Shown in pieces: positions 11,569-20,863 of a stretch of 64,000 bases of DNA; position 1 is the stretch's first letter, and each line of letters begins with the position of its first letter. The position numbers and the translations under genes are program-made. Where the stretch lies: positions 1 to 64,000 of the forward strand of contig SVHH01000003.1 in the NCBI GenBank assembly GCA_015055945.1, given 5' to 3'. The notes beneath the pieces were generated by a model. The model was given only the letters and a program-made list of their open reading frames with translations, had not been told where the DNA came from and ran no database searches. Source of the stretch: Clostridiales bacterium (GTDB lineage: Bacteria > Bacillota > Clostridia > Christensenellales > Borkfalkiaceae).

Positions 11569-12438
11569 ATGCTTAGTATGACGGGTTACGGTAGGGCGGA
11601 ATATTCTGAAAACGGAATTAACCTTATCGTTGAAATGAAAACCGTAAATAATCGTAATTTTGATTTAAATTGCAAAACTCCACGCGCGTTTATTGCGCTT
11701 GAAGATGCTATAAGAAAGACAGTTCAAGCGTACGTCAAGCGTGGTAGAATTGATTTGTTCGTTAACTTTTCCGACACTCGTGAAAACGTTTCAGATTTAA
11801 CGGTGAATTTAGATAAGGCAAATGCTTATTATAACGCAAGCAAGCAAATTGCTGAAAAGTTTAATCTTGCAAACGATATGAGCGTTAGTTTACTTATGAA
11901 GTCGCCTGACGTTATCGTGGATAATTCCGTGCTTGACGTTGCGGAGATTGAGCAAATCGTTAAAGATACGGTTAAATCGGCTTGTGAAAATCTTAATAAA
12001 ATGCGTAAGGTTGAAGGCGAAAAGTTAGTTGCCGATATGCTTAGTCGTATGAATACGATTAAAGATTTAGCAGATAAAATCACTGAACGCGCACCGCTTG
12101 TAGCGATTGAGTATAAAAATAAACTTAAAATCAGGATTGAAGAATTTTTACAAGACGTAAAATATGAAGAATCAAGACTTTTAAGCGAAGTTGCTTTTTA
12201 TACCGATAGGGTTAATATTGATGAAGAATTGACAAGATTGAAATCACACATCGTTCAGTTTTGTGATATCATTAAAACTGAAGGCATGGGTAAAAAACTT
12301 GACTTCTTGATGCAAGAGTTTAATAGGGAAACAAACACCATTTGTTCAAAATCTAACGATATTGAAGTTACCAGATACGCTCTAGAACTCAAGAACGAAA
12401 TTGAAAAAGTAAGGGAGCAGGTTCAAAACCTTGAGTAA
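11569..12438 (+). CDS. yicC: YicC family endoribonuclease
   Basis: Homologue of YicC/YloC, a conserved hexameric endoribonuclease with roles in small-RNA turnover and stationary phase. Diagnostic are the N-terminal MTGYGR motif, the VEMKTVNNR stretch, and the C-terminal signature around residues 230-255 (KKLDFLMQEFNRETNT) with the DUF1732 end. The ATG at 11569 is chosen because GGAGA at 11555-11559 sits nine bases upstream; a TTG at 11563 is too close. The gene sits before gmk, the usual order in Firmicutes. Confidence 0.92.
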   Translation: MLSMTGYGRAEYSENGINLIVEMKTVNNRNFDLNCKTPRAFIALEDAIRKTVQAYVKRGRIDLFVNFSDTRENVSDLTVNLDKANAYYNASKQIAEKFNLANDMSVSLLMKSPDVIVDNSVLDVAEIEQIVKDTVKSACENLNKMRKVEGEKLVADMLSRMNTIKDLADKITERAPLVAIEYKNKLKIRIEEFLQDVKYEESRLLSEVAFYTDRVNIDEELTRLKSHIVQFCDIIKTEGMGKKLDFLMQEFNRETNTICSKSNDIEVTRYALELKNEIEKVREQVQNLE

Positions 12439-12439
12439 T

Positions 12440-12997
12440 ATGAGAAACGTTTTAATCGTGCTTTCAGGACCGTCGGGCGTAGGGAAAGGAACTATTGCAA
12501 AGTTGCTTACCAAAGATGACAACATTTCGCTTTCAATTTCTTGCACAACCCGTTCTCCAAGAGATGGGGAAGTTCACGGCAGAGAATACTTTTTTATTAA
12601 AAAAGAAGAGTTTAAGTCCAAAATTGAAAAGGACGGATTTTTAGAATACTCTGAACATTTTGACAACTTTTATGGCACACCTAAAGATTTTGTACTCAAT
12701 AGTTTGAAAGAAAAAGACGTGTTGTTAGAGATTGACGTTAACGGTGGGCTTAAAGTTAAAGAAAATTACAGTGATGCCGTGCTTATAATGCTTCTTCCAC
12801 CTTCGCGTGAAGAAATTAAAAACCGTCTAATTAAAAGGAACACGGAATCAATAGAAAAAATCAATTCAAGAATGGAAAGAATTGATTACGAACTCAGCAA
12901 GCAAAGCCTTTACGATTATGCCGTTATAAACGACGATTTAAATGTTGCGCTTAATGAGATTAGAAAAATAATTGAATTAGAAAAAAATAAAGTTTAA
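12440..12997 (+). CDS. gmk: Guanylate kinase
   Basis: Converts GMP to GDP with ATP. P-loop SGPSGVGKGT near residues 9-18, GMP-binding SCTTRSPRDGEVHGREY (about 35-51) and the lid region RLIKRNTES are present; about 185 residues, normal for the family. The ATG at 12440 follows the yicC stop by one base (re-initiation); an alternative TTG at 12431 would add three residues and has AGG nine bases upstream. Followed by rpoZ in the standard yicC-gmk-rpoZ order. Confidence 0.95.
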   Translation: MRNVLIVLSGPSGVGKGTIAKLLTKDDNISLSISCTTRSPRDGEVHGREYFFIKKEEFKSKIEKDGFLEYSEHFDNFYGTPKDFVLNSLKEKDVLLEIDVNGGLKVKENYSDAVLIMLLPPSREEIKNRLIKRNTESIEKINSRMERIDYELSKQSLYDYAVINDDLNVALNEIRKIIELEKNKV

Positions 12998-13026
12998 TAA
13001 AGTAATTTCTTAAAGGAGAGATAACT

Positions 13027-13230
13027 ATGATACATAAACCGCCTATTGATGAATTGGCACAAAAAATCGGTTCAAAATACGAACTTTGCATCGTTACTAG
13101 TAAACGTGCAAGACAACTTATGGAACAAGCGCAAAACCAAGGCTATACCGAACTTCCGGATAATGAAAAGCCTTTGTCTATTGCTGCGCAAGAAATTCAA
13201 GATGGCAAACTAGTTGCCACAAACGATTAA
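13027..13230 (+). CDS. rpoZ: RNA polymerase omega subunit
   Basis: 67-residue omega subunit that assists assembly of the beta' subunit. It starts MIHKPPIDELAQKIGSKYELCIVTSKRARQ-like, carrying the conserved K-Y-x-L-x4-S-K-R-A-R-Q-L core, and matches the family by size and by its position between gmk and priA. AAGGAGAGATAACT before the ATG is a strong ribosome binding site. A weak hairpin (about 13241-13272) lies between it and priA and may act as a partial terminator. Confidence 0.93.
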   Translation: MIHKPPIDELAQKIGSKYELCIVTSKRARQLMEQAQNQGYTELPDNEKPLSIAAQEIQDGKLVATND

Positions 13231-13296
13231 CAAAATTAAAAATGTGTTCATCACTTTGGTGGACATATTTTGTTTTTAACGGATAATAGGGAAGTT

Positions 13297-15495
13297 ATGT
13301 TTGCTGACGTTATAGTCGACATCAACAACGTAGAAGTTGATAAAATTTTCGAATATTCTTGTTTTGGCTCCACCGTTCAGGCTGGCAGCCGTGTTGTTGT
13401 GCCTTTTGGCAGCAAAGTAATTGAAGGAATAGTTATTAAAACCAAAGAAAAAAGTAACTATTCTCCCGATAAAATTAAACCTATTTTGCGCGTTTTAGAA
13501 GATATTCCAGCATTGACTGAAGAAACTTTGGAGTTGATGGAATACGTTTGTAAAACTTGTTACGTTACTCGTGCAGCAGCGCTTAGACTTTTTCTTCCGT
13601 CAGAAATGCGCAAGGGAAAGGTTAAGGACCATTTCGTAAGGTATATAAATCTTACTGATGATATAAACGTTGAAGAAGTTCTTTTGTCAATGCGTAAGTC
13701 TGCTGTAAAACAAAAAGAACTTATTGAATACTTAAAAGAAAAAGGCAAGTCGCTATGCACTCCGCTTAGTGATAGGTTTGGCGCGTCAGCCCTAAACACA
13801 ATCGTTAAAAAAGGCTATGCACAAATTACTAAAGAAAAGTATTTGCGTTCGCCGTATAAAGATTTATCTACGGATAAAAAGAGTGTTTCTTTAACCCCCA
13901 AACAACTTTTGGCAGTAAATTCAGTTGTTAATACTGATAAAACGGTAAGTTTAATTTTTGGCGTTACTGGTAGCGGTAAAACTGAAGTTTACTTAAACCT
14001 TATCAATAAAACTATAAACGCTGGCAAAACGGCAATAATGTTAGTGCCTGAAATCGCCTTAACTCCGCAAATGTTAAAACAACTTCGTGCGCGTTTTGGC
14101 GATAACGCTGCAATTCTTCACAGTGGCTTATCCGCTGGAGAGCGCTTTGACGAGTGGTGGAGATTAAGAAACGGCGAAGCAAGAATTGCCATCGGTGCAA
14201 GAAGTGCTATTTTTGCTCCGGTTGAAAATTTGGGACTTATCATTATTGATGAAGAGCACGACGGTAGTTATACCAGTGAATCTTCGCCTAGATATTCTAC
14301 TATTGACGTTGCCAAATTCCGTGCGCAAAAAAATGGTGCAAAACTAGTTTTGGGCAGTGCAACGCCGTCGGTTGAAAGTTATCTAAATGCAATTGACGGG
14401 GAATACAATTTAATTGAACTTCCTGATAGAATTAATAAAAAACCCTTGCCGGAAGTTGAGATTGCTGATATGCGTAAAGAAGTTAGGCGTGGCAACAACA
14501 CTCCGTTTTCTTCAATATTAAAGGTTGAGCTTGACGAGTGTTTAAAAAACGGCAATCAAGCAATAATTTTCCTAAATCAGCGTGGATATTCTAAAACGGT
14601 AATTTGCACTGAGTGCGGACACGTTCAAAAATGTGATTCGTGCGACGTTTCCTTGACTTACCATAGGGAAGATGATGCTTTGCTTTGTCATTATTGCGGT
14701 GCAAAGTATAAAATGATAACTGCTTGTACCGAGTGTGGTAGCCCTTATATTAGATACGGTGGCACTGGTACGGAGCGCGTTGTTGATGAACTTCAAAAAC
14801 TCTATCCAAAAGCAAGAATACTTAGAATGGATAGAGATACAACTCAAAATAAAGAAGGGCATTTTAAGATTTTAAGCCAGTTTGCTAATCGTGAAGCCGA
14901 TATTTTAGTCGGAACACAAATGATTGCAAAGGGGCATGATTTTCCTTTCGTTACCTTGGTTGGAATACTCGATGCGGATATGAGTTTGCATTTTTCCGAT
15001 TATAGAAGTGGGGAACGAACTTTTCAACTTCTTACCCAAGTTGCTGGTAGAAGCGGTAGGGCTGAGAACGCGGGTAAAGTTGTTTTGCAAACTTATTCGC
15101 CTGATAATCCAGTTTTAAGGTACGCTATTAAATATGATTATATAAACTTCTTTAAGCAAGAGATTTCAGTTAGAAAGGCAACTGCTTTTCCGCCTTTTAC
15201 CGACGTGGTTAGAATACTAATAAGCGGAGAAGATGATGAAAAAACACTTGCCGTAACTAAGGCAGTTTATGAAGATTTAAGCATAATATATAACTTAAAT
15301 AGAGATAAATTCCGCTTTTTTGGGTGTATGAAAGCGCCCCTAAAGCGTTTACAAAATAAGTTCCGCTATCAAGTTTTGATGCGAATTACCGCAAAAGATA
15401 GGGAACTTTTAGACGAAATATTTGAACGTGCCGATAAATATAAAACACGCGCTGTTTCGGTATTTATGGAAGTAAATTCCAACAATTTAACTTAA
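13297..15495 (+). CDS. priA: Primosomal replication restart helicase PriA
   Basis: Superfamily 2 helicase that reloads the replisome at collapsed forks. In the 732-residue product the N-terminal DNA-binding domain occupies about 1-100, Walker A GVTGSGKT about 222-229, the DEEH Walker B about 318-321, and an eight-cysteine zinc-binding insertion (CTECGHVQKCDSC...CHYCGAKY...CTECGSPY) about 437-482. ATG at 13297 is preferred over TTG at 13270 because AGGGA lies just before it and homologues begin with a short FADVIVD-type strand. Confidence 0.95.
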   Translation: MFADVIVDINNVEVDKIFEYSCFGSTVQAGSRVVVPFGSKVIEGIVIKTKEKSNYSPDKIKPILRVLEDIPALTEETLELMEYVCKTCYVTRAAALRLFLPSEMRKGKVKDHFVRYINLTDDINVEEVLLSMRKSAVKQKELIEYLKEKGKSLCTPLSDRFGASALNTIVKKGYAQITKEKYLRSPYKDLSTDKKSVSLTPKQLLAVNSVVNTDKTVSLIFGVTGSGKTEVYLNLINKTINAGKTAIMLVPEIALTPQMLKQLRARFGDNAAILHSGLSAGERFDEWWRLRNGEARIAIGARSAIFAPVENLGLIIIDEEHDGSYTSESSPRYSTIDVAKFRAQKNGAKLVLGSATPSVESYLNAIDGEYNLIELPDRINKKPLPEVEIADMRKEVRRGNNTPFSSILKVELDECLKNGNQAIIFLNQRGYSKTVICTECGHVQKCDSCDVSLTYHREDDALLCHYCGAKYKMITACTECGSPYIRYGGTGTERVVDELQKLYPKARILRMDRDTTQNKEGHFKILSQFANREADILVGTQMIAKGHDFPFVTLVGILDADMSLHFSDYRSGERTFQLLTQVAGRSGRAENAGKVVLQTYSPDNPVLRYAIKYDYINFFKQEISVRKATAFPPFTDVVRILISGEDDEKTLAVTKAVYEDLSIIYNLNRDKFRFFGCMKAPLKRLQNKFRYQVLMRITAKDRELLDEIFERADKYKTRAVSVFMEVNSNNLT

Positions 15496-15505
15496 AGGTG
15501 ATACT

Positions 15506-15964
15506 ATGGCTATTAGAAATATTGTTCAACTTGGCGACCCAACTCTTAGAAAAAAGAGTTTTGAAGTGACTGACTTCGGTGAAAAAACTCATCAACTTTT
15601 AGACGATATGAAAGAAACACTTATCAAAGCGGACGGTGCTGGTCTTGCTGCTCCGCAAGTTGGCGTTTTGCGCCGCGTGTTTATCGTAATGGCCGAAGGT
15701 AAATATTTTGAATGTATTAACCCCGTTATAGTTAGCCAAAGCGGCACGCAATCGGGCGAAGAAGGATGCTTGTCCGTTAGGGGTAAATACGGTGCTGTAA
15801 CTCGCCCAAATAAAGTAACCGTTAAGGCTTTCGATAGATTTGGTAAACCCTTTACCGTAAAGGCTGAAGGATTTTTAGCGCGTGCATTTTGCCATGAATA
15901 CGACCATTTAGACGGCATAATTTACGTCGATAAAGCAGATTACGTTAAGGGAGAAAACGATTGA
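15506..15964 (+). CDS. def: Peptide deformylase
   Basis: Fe/Zn enzyme that removes the formyl group from nascent proteins. All three motifs are intact: GAGLAAPQVG (about 44-53), EGCLSV (about 86-91) and HEYDHLDG (about 130-137), giving the metal ligands Cys, His, His and the catalytic Glu. 152 residues, normal for type 1/3 enzymes. AAAGGTGATACT precedes the start, and the stop overlaps the fmt start. Confidence 0.97.
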   Translation: MAIRNIVQLGDPTLRKKSFEVTDFGEKTHQLLDDMKETLIKADGAGLAAPQVGVLRRVFIVMAEGKYFECINPVIVSQSGTQSGEEGCLSVRGKYGAVTRPNKVTVKAFDRFGKPFTVKAEGFLARAFCHEYDHLDGIIYVDKADYVKGEND

Positions 15965-16881
15965 GAATAGTTTATTTAGGAACGCCCGATTTTGCAGTGT
16001 TACCGCTAAAAAAACTTGTAGAGAGTGGCGAACACGAAATTGTTGGCGTAGTTACAAATAAAGATAAACCAGTTGGTAGAAAACAAATTTTAACCGCACC
16101 GCCAGTAAAGCAATACGCTTTAGAAAACGGGCTACCCGTTTATCAGTATTCTAAAATTAGAATAGAAGGCGTCGAAGATATGAAGGCGCTTAAGCCTGAT
16201 TTGATGATTACTTGTGCGTTTGGTCAAATTTTATCTCAAGAAATTTTAGATATCGCAAAACACGGCGTTATCAATATTCACGCGTCGCTTTTACCCAAGT
16301 ATAGGGGAGCGTCTCCCATTCATTACGCCATGTTAAACGGCGAAAAGAAAACTGGTATCACCATAATGAAAACCGATATCGGCATCGATACTGGTGATAT
16401 GATACTTCAAGAAGAACTTGAAATTTTAGACGGTGAAACTTGTGGTAGCCTTTTTGAAAGATTATCAGTGCTCGGTGCAGAATGTTTAATGAAAGCGTTG
16501 CCTTTAGTTGAAAACGGCACTGCTAAGTATATTAAACAGGACGAAGATAAGGCAACTTTTAGTAAAATCGTTAGAAAAGAACACGCGCTTATCGATTGGA
16601 ATGACAGCGCGGAAAACGTTTATAATAAAATACGCGCTTATAACCCCGCACCTATTGCTTTTTGTTATCTTGACGGCAATCCGTTTAAAGTGTATGAAGC
16701 AAAAGTTGTGGACGGTAGTGGCGCTGCCGGGCAAGTGTTAAAAGCGGAAAATGAATTGATTATTGCTTGCGGAAGTAGTGCATTATCACTTTTAACCGTT
16801 CAAAAAGCGGGCGGAAAACCTATGAATATAAAAGATTTTTTGCGCGGTAATAAGTTTATTTTAGGTAGCGAATTTAAGTAA
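15961..16881 (+). CDS. fmt: Methionyl-tRNA formyltransferase
   Basis: Transfers formyl from 10-formyl-THF to initiator Met-tRNA. 306 residues with the opening MRIVYLGTPDFAV, the catalytic N-x-H-x-S-x-L-P-K-Y-R-G motif (INIHASLLPKYRGASPI near 102-118) with the downstream Asp in TDIGIDTGD, and a C-terminal OB-like domain. It uses a TTG start inside the end of def (overlap ATTGA); no ATG fits the family start. Confidence 0.96.
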   Translation: MRIVYLGTPDFAVLPLKKLVESGEHEIVGVVTNKDKPVGRKQILTAPPVKQYALENGLPVYQYSKIRIEGVEDMKALKPDLMITCAFGQILSQEILDIAKHGVINIHASLLPKYRGASPIHYAMLNGEKKTGITIMKTDIGIDTGDMILQEELEILDGETCGSLFERLSVLGAECLMKALPLVENGTAKYIKQDEDKATFSKIVRKEHALIDWNDSAENVYNKIRAYNPAPIAFCYLDGNPFKVYEAKVVDGSGAAGQVLKAENELIIACGSSALSLLTVQKAGGKPMNIKDFLRGNKFILGSEFK

Positions 16882-18125
16882 TGGTTAACTATTTTTACGA
16901 TTGTTATTCTATATTAAATAAAGTATATAGTGAAAAGTCTTATCTAAAGCAAGCGATAAATTCAACCTTTATCGAAGAAAAGAACCGTGCACTTACCATT
17001 AAGACTTGCTACGGTGTGCTTGATAAAGATATTGAACTTTCTTACTATATTTCTAAACTTGCGGAAAAATCTCCAAAGTTAGTTATAAGAACTATTTTGA
17101 AGATTTCAATGTACGCAATAAAGTATTTAGAAAAAAAAGAATACGCCGTTACTAAAAACGCTGTTGAACTGATTAAAAAGTTAGGCAAGGGCGGTATGGC
17201 TGGGTTTGTAAACGCCTTTTTAAGAAAGTTTATTAGTACTAATATTGAACTTCCTTCTGATAAAATAAAGTGTTTATCAATTCAATATTCTTACCCTGAA
17301 TTTGCCGTAAAATCGCTTGTTAAAACCTATGGTTTTGAGCGCACGGAAAAAATGATAGCCGCGACTAATGAAAGCACTTGCTTAAGTTTTTACGACGTTG
17401 ACGGTAAAGATTACTTAGAAAAACTTGGTGTTGAGTTTGAAAATACGCCCTTTGATAACGTTTTTATTGCAAAACGTTTTGTAAGAAACGCTGATTACGA
17501 TAAGGGTGTTTATACTTATCAAGCGCTTGGCTCTGTCGCTATTTGTGAAGAAGTTGAGCCTTGCGAAAATTTGCTTGATGCGTGTGCTGCGCCTGGTGGT
17601 AAAAGCGTTAGGCTATCATATAAATGCAAACAAGTTACTTCGTTAGACGTGCACGAACATAGGGTAGAACTTATCGAAGAATATAAAAAGCGCATGGGTA
17701 GAGAAAATATTACCACGCGCGTTGCTGATTCTAAAATTAAAATTGATGAATTTGTAGATAAGTTTGATGCTGTTTTGGTCGATGCTCCGTGTAGCGGGTT
17801 AGGGGTAATGAACGATAACCCCGATATTAAACTAAATAGAGAAGAACAAAACATTCAAGAACTTAACAAAGAACAAATTGCTATATTAAAAACTGTTTCA
17901 AACTACGTAAAAAAAGGTGGGTATTTATATTATTCAACTTGTTCAGTTTTAGACAGTGAAAATATAGAGATAATAAAAGCGTTTATGTCTGACATAAAAG
18001 GCTTTGAAATATGCGAAATCGATAGTAAATTACCGCATGAAAACGTTTTAGGCACAAATCAATTTTTACCTGATATTTCCGGCGGTTTAGGATTTTATAT
18101 TGCAAAACTAAAGAGAGTGAATTAG
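16881..18125 (+). CDS. rsmB: 16S rRNA (cytosine-967 C5)-methyltransferase RsmB
   Basis: SAM-dependent rRNA m5C methyltransferase. The 414 residues carry an N-terminal NusB-like helical RNA-binding domain (about 1-125) and a C-terminal Rossmann methyltransferase with LLDACAAPGGKS near 230-241, DAPCSGLG near 300-307 and the catalytic-cysteine motif YSTCSV near 351-356. Start ATG shares one base with the fmt stop. Confidence 0.93.
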   Translation: MVNYFYDCYSILNKVYSEKSYLKQAINSTFIEEKNRALTIKTCYGVLDKDIELSYYISKLAEKSPKLVIRTILKISMYAIKYLEKKEYAVTKNAVELIKKLGKGGMAGFVNAFLRKFISTNIELPSDKIKCLSIQYSYPEFAVKSLVKTYGFERTEKMIAATNESTCLSFYDVDGKDYLEKLGVEFENTPFDNVFIAKRFVRNADYDKGVYTYQALGSVAICEEVEPCENLLDACAAPGGKSVRLSYKCKQVTSLDVHEHRVELIEEYKKRMGRENITTRVADSKIKIDEFVDKFDAVLVDAPCSGLGVMNDNPDIKLNREEQNIQELNKEQIAILKTVSNYVKKGGYLYYSTCSVLDSENIEIIKAFMSDIKGFEICEIDSKLPHENVLGTNQFLPDISGGLGFYIAKLKRVN

Positions 18126-18126
18126 T

Positions 18127-19185
18127 GTGAAAGAGTGCTTGCTAGGGTTAAACCTTGAAAAACTTAAGAGTGTAATTAGTGATCTTGGCGAAAAGAGTTT
18201 TAGAGCAGGACAAATTTATAAAGCCTTGCATTTAGGACTTGATTTTTCCGAGATGACTGAGCTTTCTAAAACTTTGCGTGAGAAACTTTCTGAGCAATAT
18301 ACAGCGCAACCCGTTACGATTATTAAAAATTTAAAGTCGGTTGACGGAACGCAAAAATTCTTGTTTAAACTTTGCGATGGCAACGTTATTGAAGGCGTTT
18401 TGATGAAGTATAAATACGGTTACACCATTTGTGTTTCTACGCAAGTTGGTTGCCGTATGGGTTGTGCTTTTTGCGCATCAGGGCTTCATGGTTTAGTTAG
18501 GAATTTAACTTCCGCTGAAATTTTAGGCGAAGTTATTGCAGTAAATAGATATCTCGGCGGTGGGCTTGGTGATAAAAGGCAAATTATAAACATCGTTTTG
18601 ATGGGTAGTGGTGAGCCGCTTGATAATTATGATAATACGGTTGAATTTTTAAGGCTTGTTTCTGAAACTGGCGGTATCAATATTAGTCAGAGAAACATTA
18701 GTCTTTCTACTTCTGGCATCGTTCCAAAAATGTATAAACTTGCCGATGAAGACGTAAGCATTAATTTAACCGTTTCGCTACACTCTCCGTTTGATGAAGA
18801 GCGTGAACAAATTATGCCCGTTGCAAAAACTTATAAGATTGATGAAATTTTGGGCGCGTGTGCAAATTACTTTAAGAAAACTGGTAGGCGTTATATTTTT
18901 GAATACGTTTTAATCCGTGGCAATAACGATTCTATTCGCCACGCTAACGCGCTTATTTCAAAACTTAAAGGTAGACCTTGCCACGTTAATTTGATAAGGC
19001 TTAACGAAGTTAAAGAAAATGAATTAAAGAGCGCAACCGATAAGGAAGCGTATAGATTTTTAGGGCTTTTAGAAAAGGGCGGACTTTCCGCAACCTTGCG
19101 CAGAAGAATGGGTGAAGATATTGACGGCGCGTGCGGTCAACTTCGCCAAAGATATATTGAAGAAAATTCTACAGGTGAAATTTGA
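18127..19185 (+). CDS. rlmN: 23S rRNA/tRNA adenine-C2 methyltransferase RlmN
   Basis: Radical-SAM enzyme methylating A2503 of 23S rRNA and A37 of some tRNAs. The C-x3-C-x2-C cluster motif (CRMGCAFC, Cys108/112/115) is present, with the GSGEPLDN motif near 160 and the two mechanistic cysteines (the second in DGACGQLRQ near 338). GTG start one base after the rsmB stop. Confidence 0.96.
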   Translation: MKECLLGLNLEKLKSVISDLGEKSFRAGQIYKALHLGLDFSEMTELSKTLREKLSEQYTAQPVTIIKNLKSVDGTQKFLFKLCDGNVIEGVLMKYKYGYTICVSTQVGCRMGCAFCASGLHGLVRNLTSAEILGEVIAVNRYLGGGLGDKRQIINIVLMGSGEPLDNYDNTVEFLRLVSETGGINISQRNISLSTSGIVPKMYKLADEDVSINLTVSLHSPFDEEREQIMPVAKTYKIDEILGACANYFKKTGRRYIFEYVLIRGNNDSIRHANALISKLKGRPCHVNLIRLNEVKENELKSATDKEAYRFLGLLEKGGLSATLRRRMGEDIDGACGQLRQRYIEENSTGEI

Positions 19186-20033
19186 TAGGACAAGTTTATA
19201 AAGCGCATACGGATTCTTATCTTGTTAAGTGCGATGGAAAACTTTATAAATGCGGGGCAAGGGGCGTTTTGAAATTAAGGCGCAACGATATTGCCGTTGG
19301 TGATTACGTAGAGATTGAAAAGAACGTTATTTGCGCGGTTAAAGAGCGCAAAAATAGGTTTATAAGACCAAACGTATCTAATATTGACTTGATCGTTGCG
19401 GTCGTATCACCAGAGCCTAAGCCCGATTATTTGCTTTTGGATAAACTTTACTTAAACTCTGTAAAAGAAAACGTTGAGTTTGCAATTGCGGTAAATAAAG
19501 CGGATATAAGCGATGCCGTGCTTTCTTACATCAAAAAAGAATACGGAGCGCTTGGTATTGATATTATTTGTGTTTGTGCAAAAACTGGCGAAGGTATTTC
19601 TAACCTAAAAGAAAAACTTGACGGAAAACTTACCGTTCTTGCGGGACAAAGCGCGGTGGGTAAGACTTCGATAGTAAACGCTATGTTTGGGCTTGATTTG
19701 AAAGTTGGAGATTTAAGCGATAAAATTCAAAGGGGAAAGCACACGACTACGCGTTCGGAAATCTTTGAGTTTGAAAATGTTAAACTTATTGATTCGCCTG
19801 GGTTTGCCGTCATAGAAGCGTTTGTGGATATAAAAGAATTACCAGAGTGTTATCCAGAGTATTTTGAAGTTTCGGGTGAGTGTAAGTTCAGGGGCTGTTT
19901 ACATATAAACGAGCCCGATTGTAAGGTTAAAGAACTGGTTGAAAGTGGCGTTTTGTCAAAAGAACGTTACCAAAGATATATAGAAATTTATGATGAAATA
20001 TCAAAAAGGAGAAATATTTATGAAAAAGATTAA
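19182..20033 (+). CDS. rsgA: Ribosome small subunit-dependent GTPase RsgA
   Basis: Circularly permuted GTPase that helps 30S maturation. Motif order is G4 (NKAD near 106) before G1 (GQSAVGKTS near 155-163) and G3 (DSPG near 205); an N-terminal OB fold and a C-terminal zinc knuckle (CKFRGCLHINEPDC, about 237-250) complete the family pattern. TTG start inside the rlmN stop (four-base overlap). Its end overlaps the rpe start by 14 bases. Confidence 0.95.
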   Translation: MIGQVYKAHTDSYLVKCDGKLYKCGARGVLKLRRNDIAVGDYVEIEKNVICAVKERKNRFIRPNVSNIDLIVAVVSPEPKPDYLLLDKLYLNSVKENVEFAIAVNKADISDAVLSYIKKEYGALGIDIICVCAKTGEGISNLKEKLDGKLTVLAGQSAVGKTSIVNAMFGLDLKVGDLSDKIQRGKHTTTRSEIFEFENVKLIDSPGFAVIEAFVDIKELPECYPEYFEVSGECKFRGCLHINEPDCKVKELVESGVLSKERYQRYIEIYDEISKRRNIYEKD

Positions 20034-20676
20034 GATTGCACCTTCAATTTTATCAGCAGATTTTTCTAAAATGGGACAAGAAATTGCTGATATTACCGCT
20101 GCTGGGGCAGACGTAATTCACCTTGACGTTATGGACGGAAGTTTTGTTAGAAACTTATCTTTCGGACCTAAACTTATCAAAGAGTGCAGACCTTATTCAA
20201 AGGCAGTTTTTGATGCACACTTGATGATTGTTAACCCTTGGAAATACATTCCGCAATTTGCTGATGCTGGTGCAGATATTATTACAGTACATCACGAAGC
20301 GTGCGGTCCTATGCTTAAAGAAACTTTAAGAATGATTAAGAGCTTAGGCGTTAAGTGTGGCGCTGTTATTAACCCCAACACCGACGTTAAAGAAATTGAA
20401 CACGTTATTGATGATATCGATATGCTTCTTCTTATGAGCGTATATCCTGGTTTTGGCGGTCAAAAGTTTATTCCTGAAGTATTGACCAAGATTGAACAAG
20501 CGGCTAAACTTATTGAAAAAACTGGCAAAGATATCGATCTTGAAATAGACGGTGGTATAAATAAAGAAAATATCAAACTCGTTAAGGATGCTGGTGCAAA
20601 CGTTATCGTTGCTGGTAGTACCGTGTTTAACGAACCAGATCGTGCTGCAATTATCAAGTATTTAAGAGAAGTTTAA
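20020..20676 (+). CDS. rpe: Ribulose-phosphate 3-epimerase
   Basis: Pentose phosphate pathway enzyme interconverting D-ribulose 5-phosphate and D-xylulose 5-phosphate. 218-residue TIM barrel with APSILSADF at the N-terminus, HLDVMDGSFV, MSVYPGFGGQKF and the phosphate-binding AGSTVF near the C-terminus. ATG at 20020 chosen because AAGGAG lies eight bases before it; an in-frame ATG at 19990 inside rsgA has no ribosome site. Confidence 0.96.
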   Translation: MKKIKIAPSILSADFSKMGQEIADITAAGADVIHLDVMDGSFVRNLSFGPKLIKECRPYSKAVFDAHLMIVNPWKYIPQFADAGADIITVHHEACGPMLKETLRMIKSLGVKCGAVINPNTDVKEIEHVIDDIDMLLLMSVYPGFGGQKFIPEVLTKIEQAAKLIEKTGKDIDLEIDGGINKENIKLVKDAGANVIVAGSTVFNEPDRAAIIKYLREV

Positions 20677-20733
20677 TCTGTTAGTGGCAATTTTCATATT
20701 TGCAGCATATAGTTATATATGTGAGGTATGTTT

Positions 20734-20817
20734 ATGAGAATTTGTTGTATTAAGCCACCTATGATTATTAGAAAAATCTTAAGACTGTTTTTTGCAAACA
20801 AATGTAAAAATCAATAA
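20734..20817 (+). CDS. spoVM: SpoVM-like sporulation peptide, 27 residues
   Basis: A microgene not listed by usual length cut-offs. The 27-residue product is short, amphipathic and strongly basic. Aligned to Bacillus SpoVM (known to be about 26 residues and to sit on the convex forespore membrane to anchor SpoIVA coat assembly) it keeps Ile6, Lys7, the functionally important Pro9, Ile15, Arg17 and Lys25, with hydrophobic residues at the membrane-facing positions. GAGGT six bases before the ATG is a good ribosome site. It follows rsgA-rpe, the same neighbourhood as Bacillus cpgA-rpe-thiN-spoVM, and ends just before a strong terminator. CATATAGT at 20706-20713 resembles a sigma-E -10 box at six of eight positions, but no convincing -35 is seen. 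Confidence 0.75.
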   Translation: MRICCIKPPMIIRKILRLFFANKCKNQ

Positions 20818-20820
20818 AGA

Positions 20821-20856
20821 AAAGCCCTACCGAATTCGGTAGGGCTTTATTATTTT
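20821..20856. terminator. Terminator after spoVM
   Basis: Perfect palindrome 20821-20848 with 12-bp arms (AAAGCCCTACCG) and loop AATT, followed by a T-rich run; serves both the spoVM operon and the convergent dehydrogenase. Confidence 0.9.
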
Positions 20857-20863
20857 ATTTAAG

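Noticed and set aside
13241..13275. Strong terminator between rpoZ and priA
   Set aside because: The stem is interrupted by a bulge and G-U pairs; at most a weak attenuating hairpin, so not listed as a feature.
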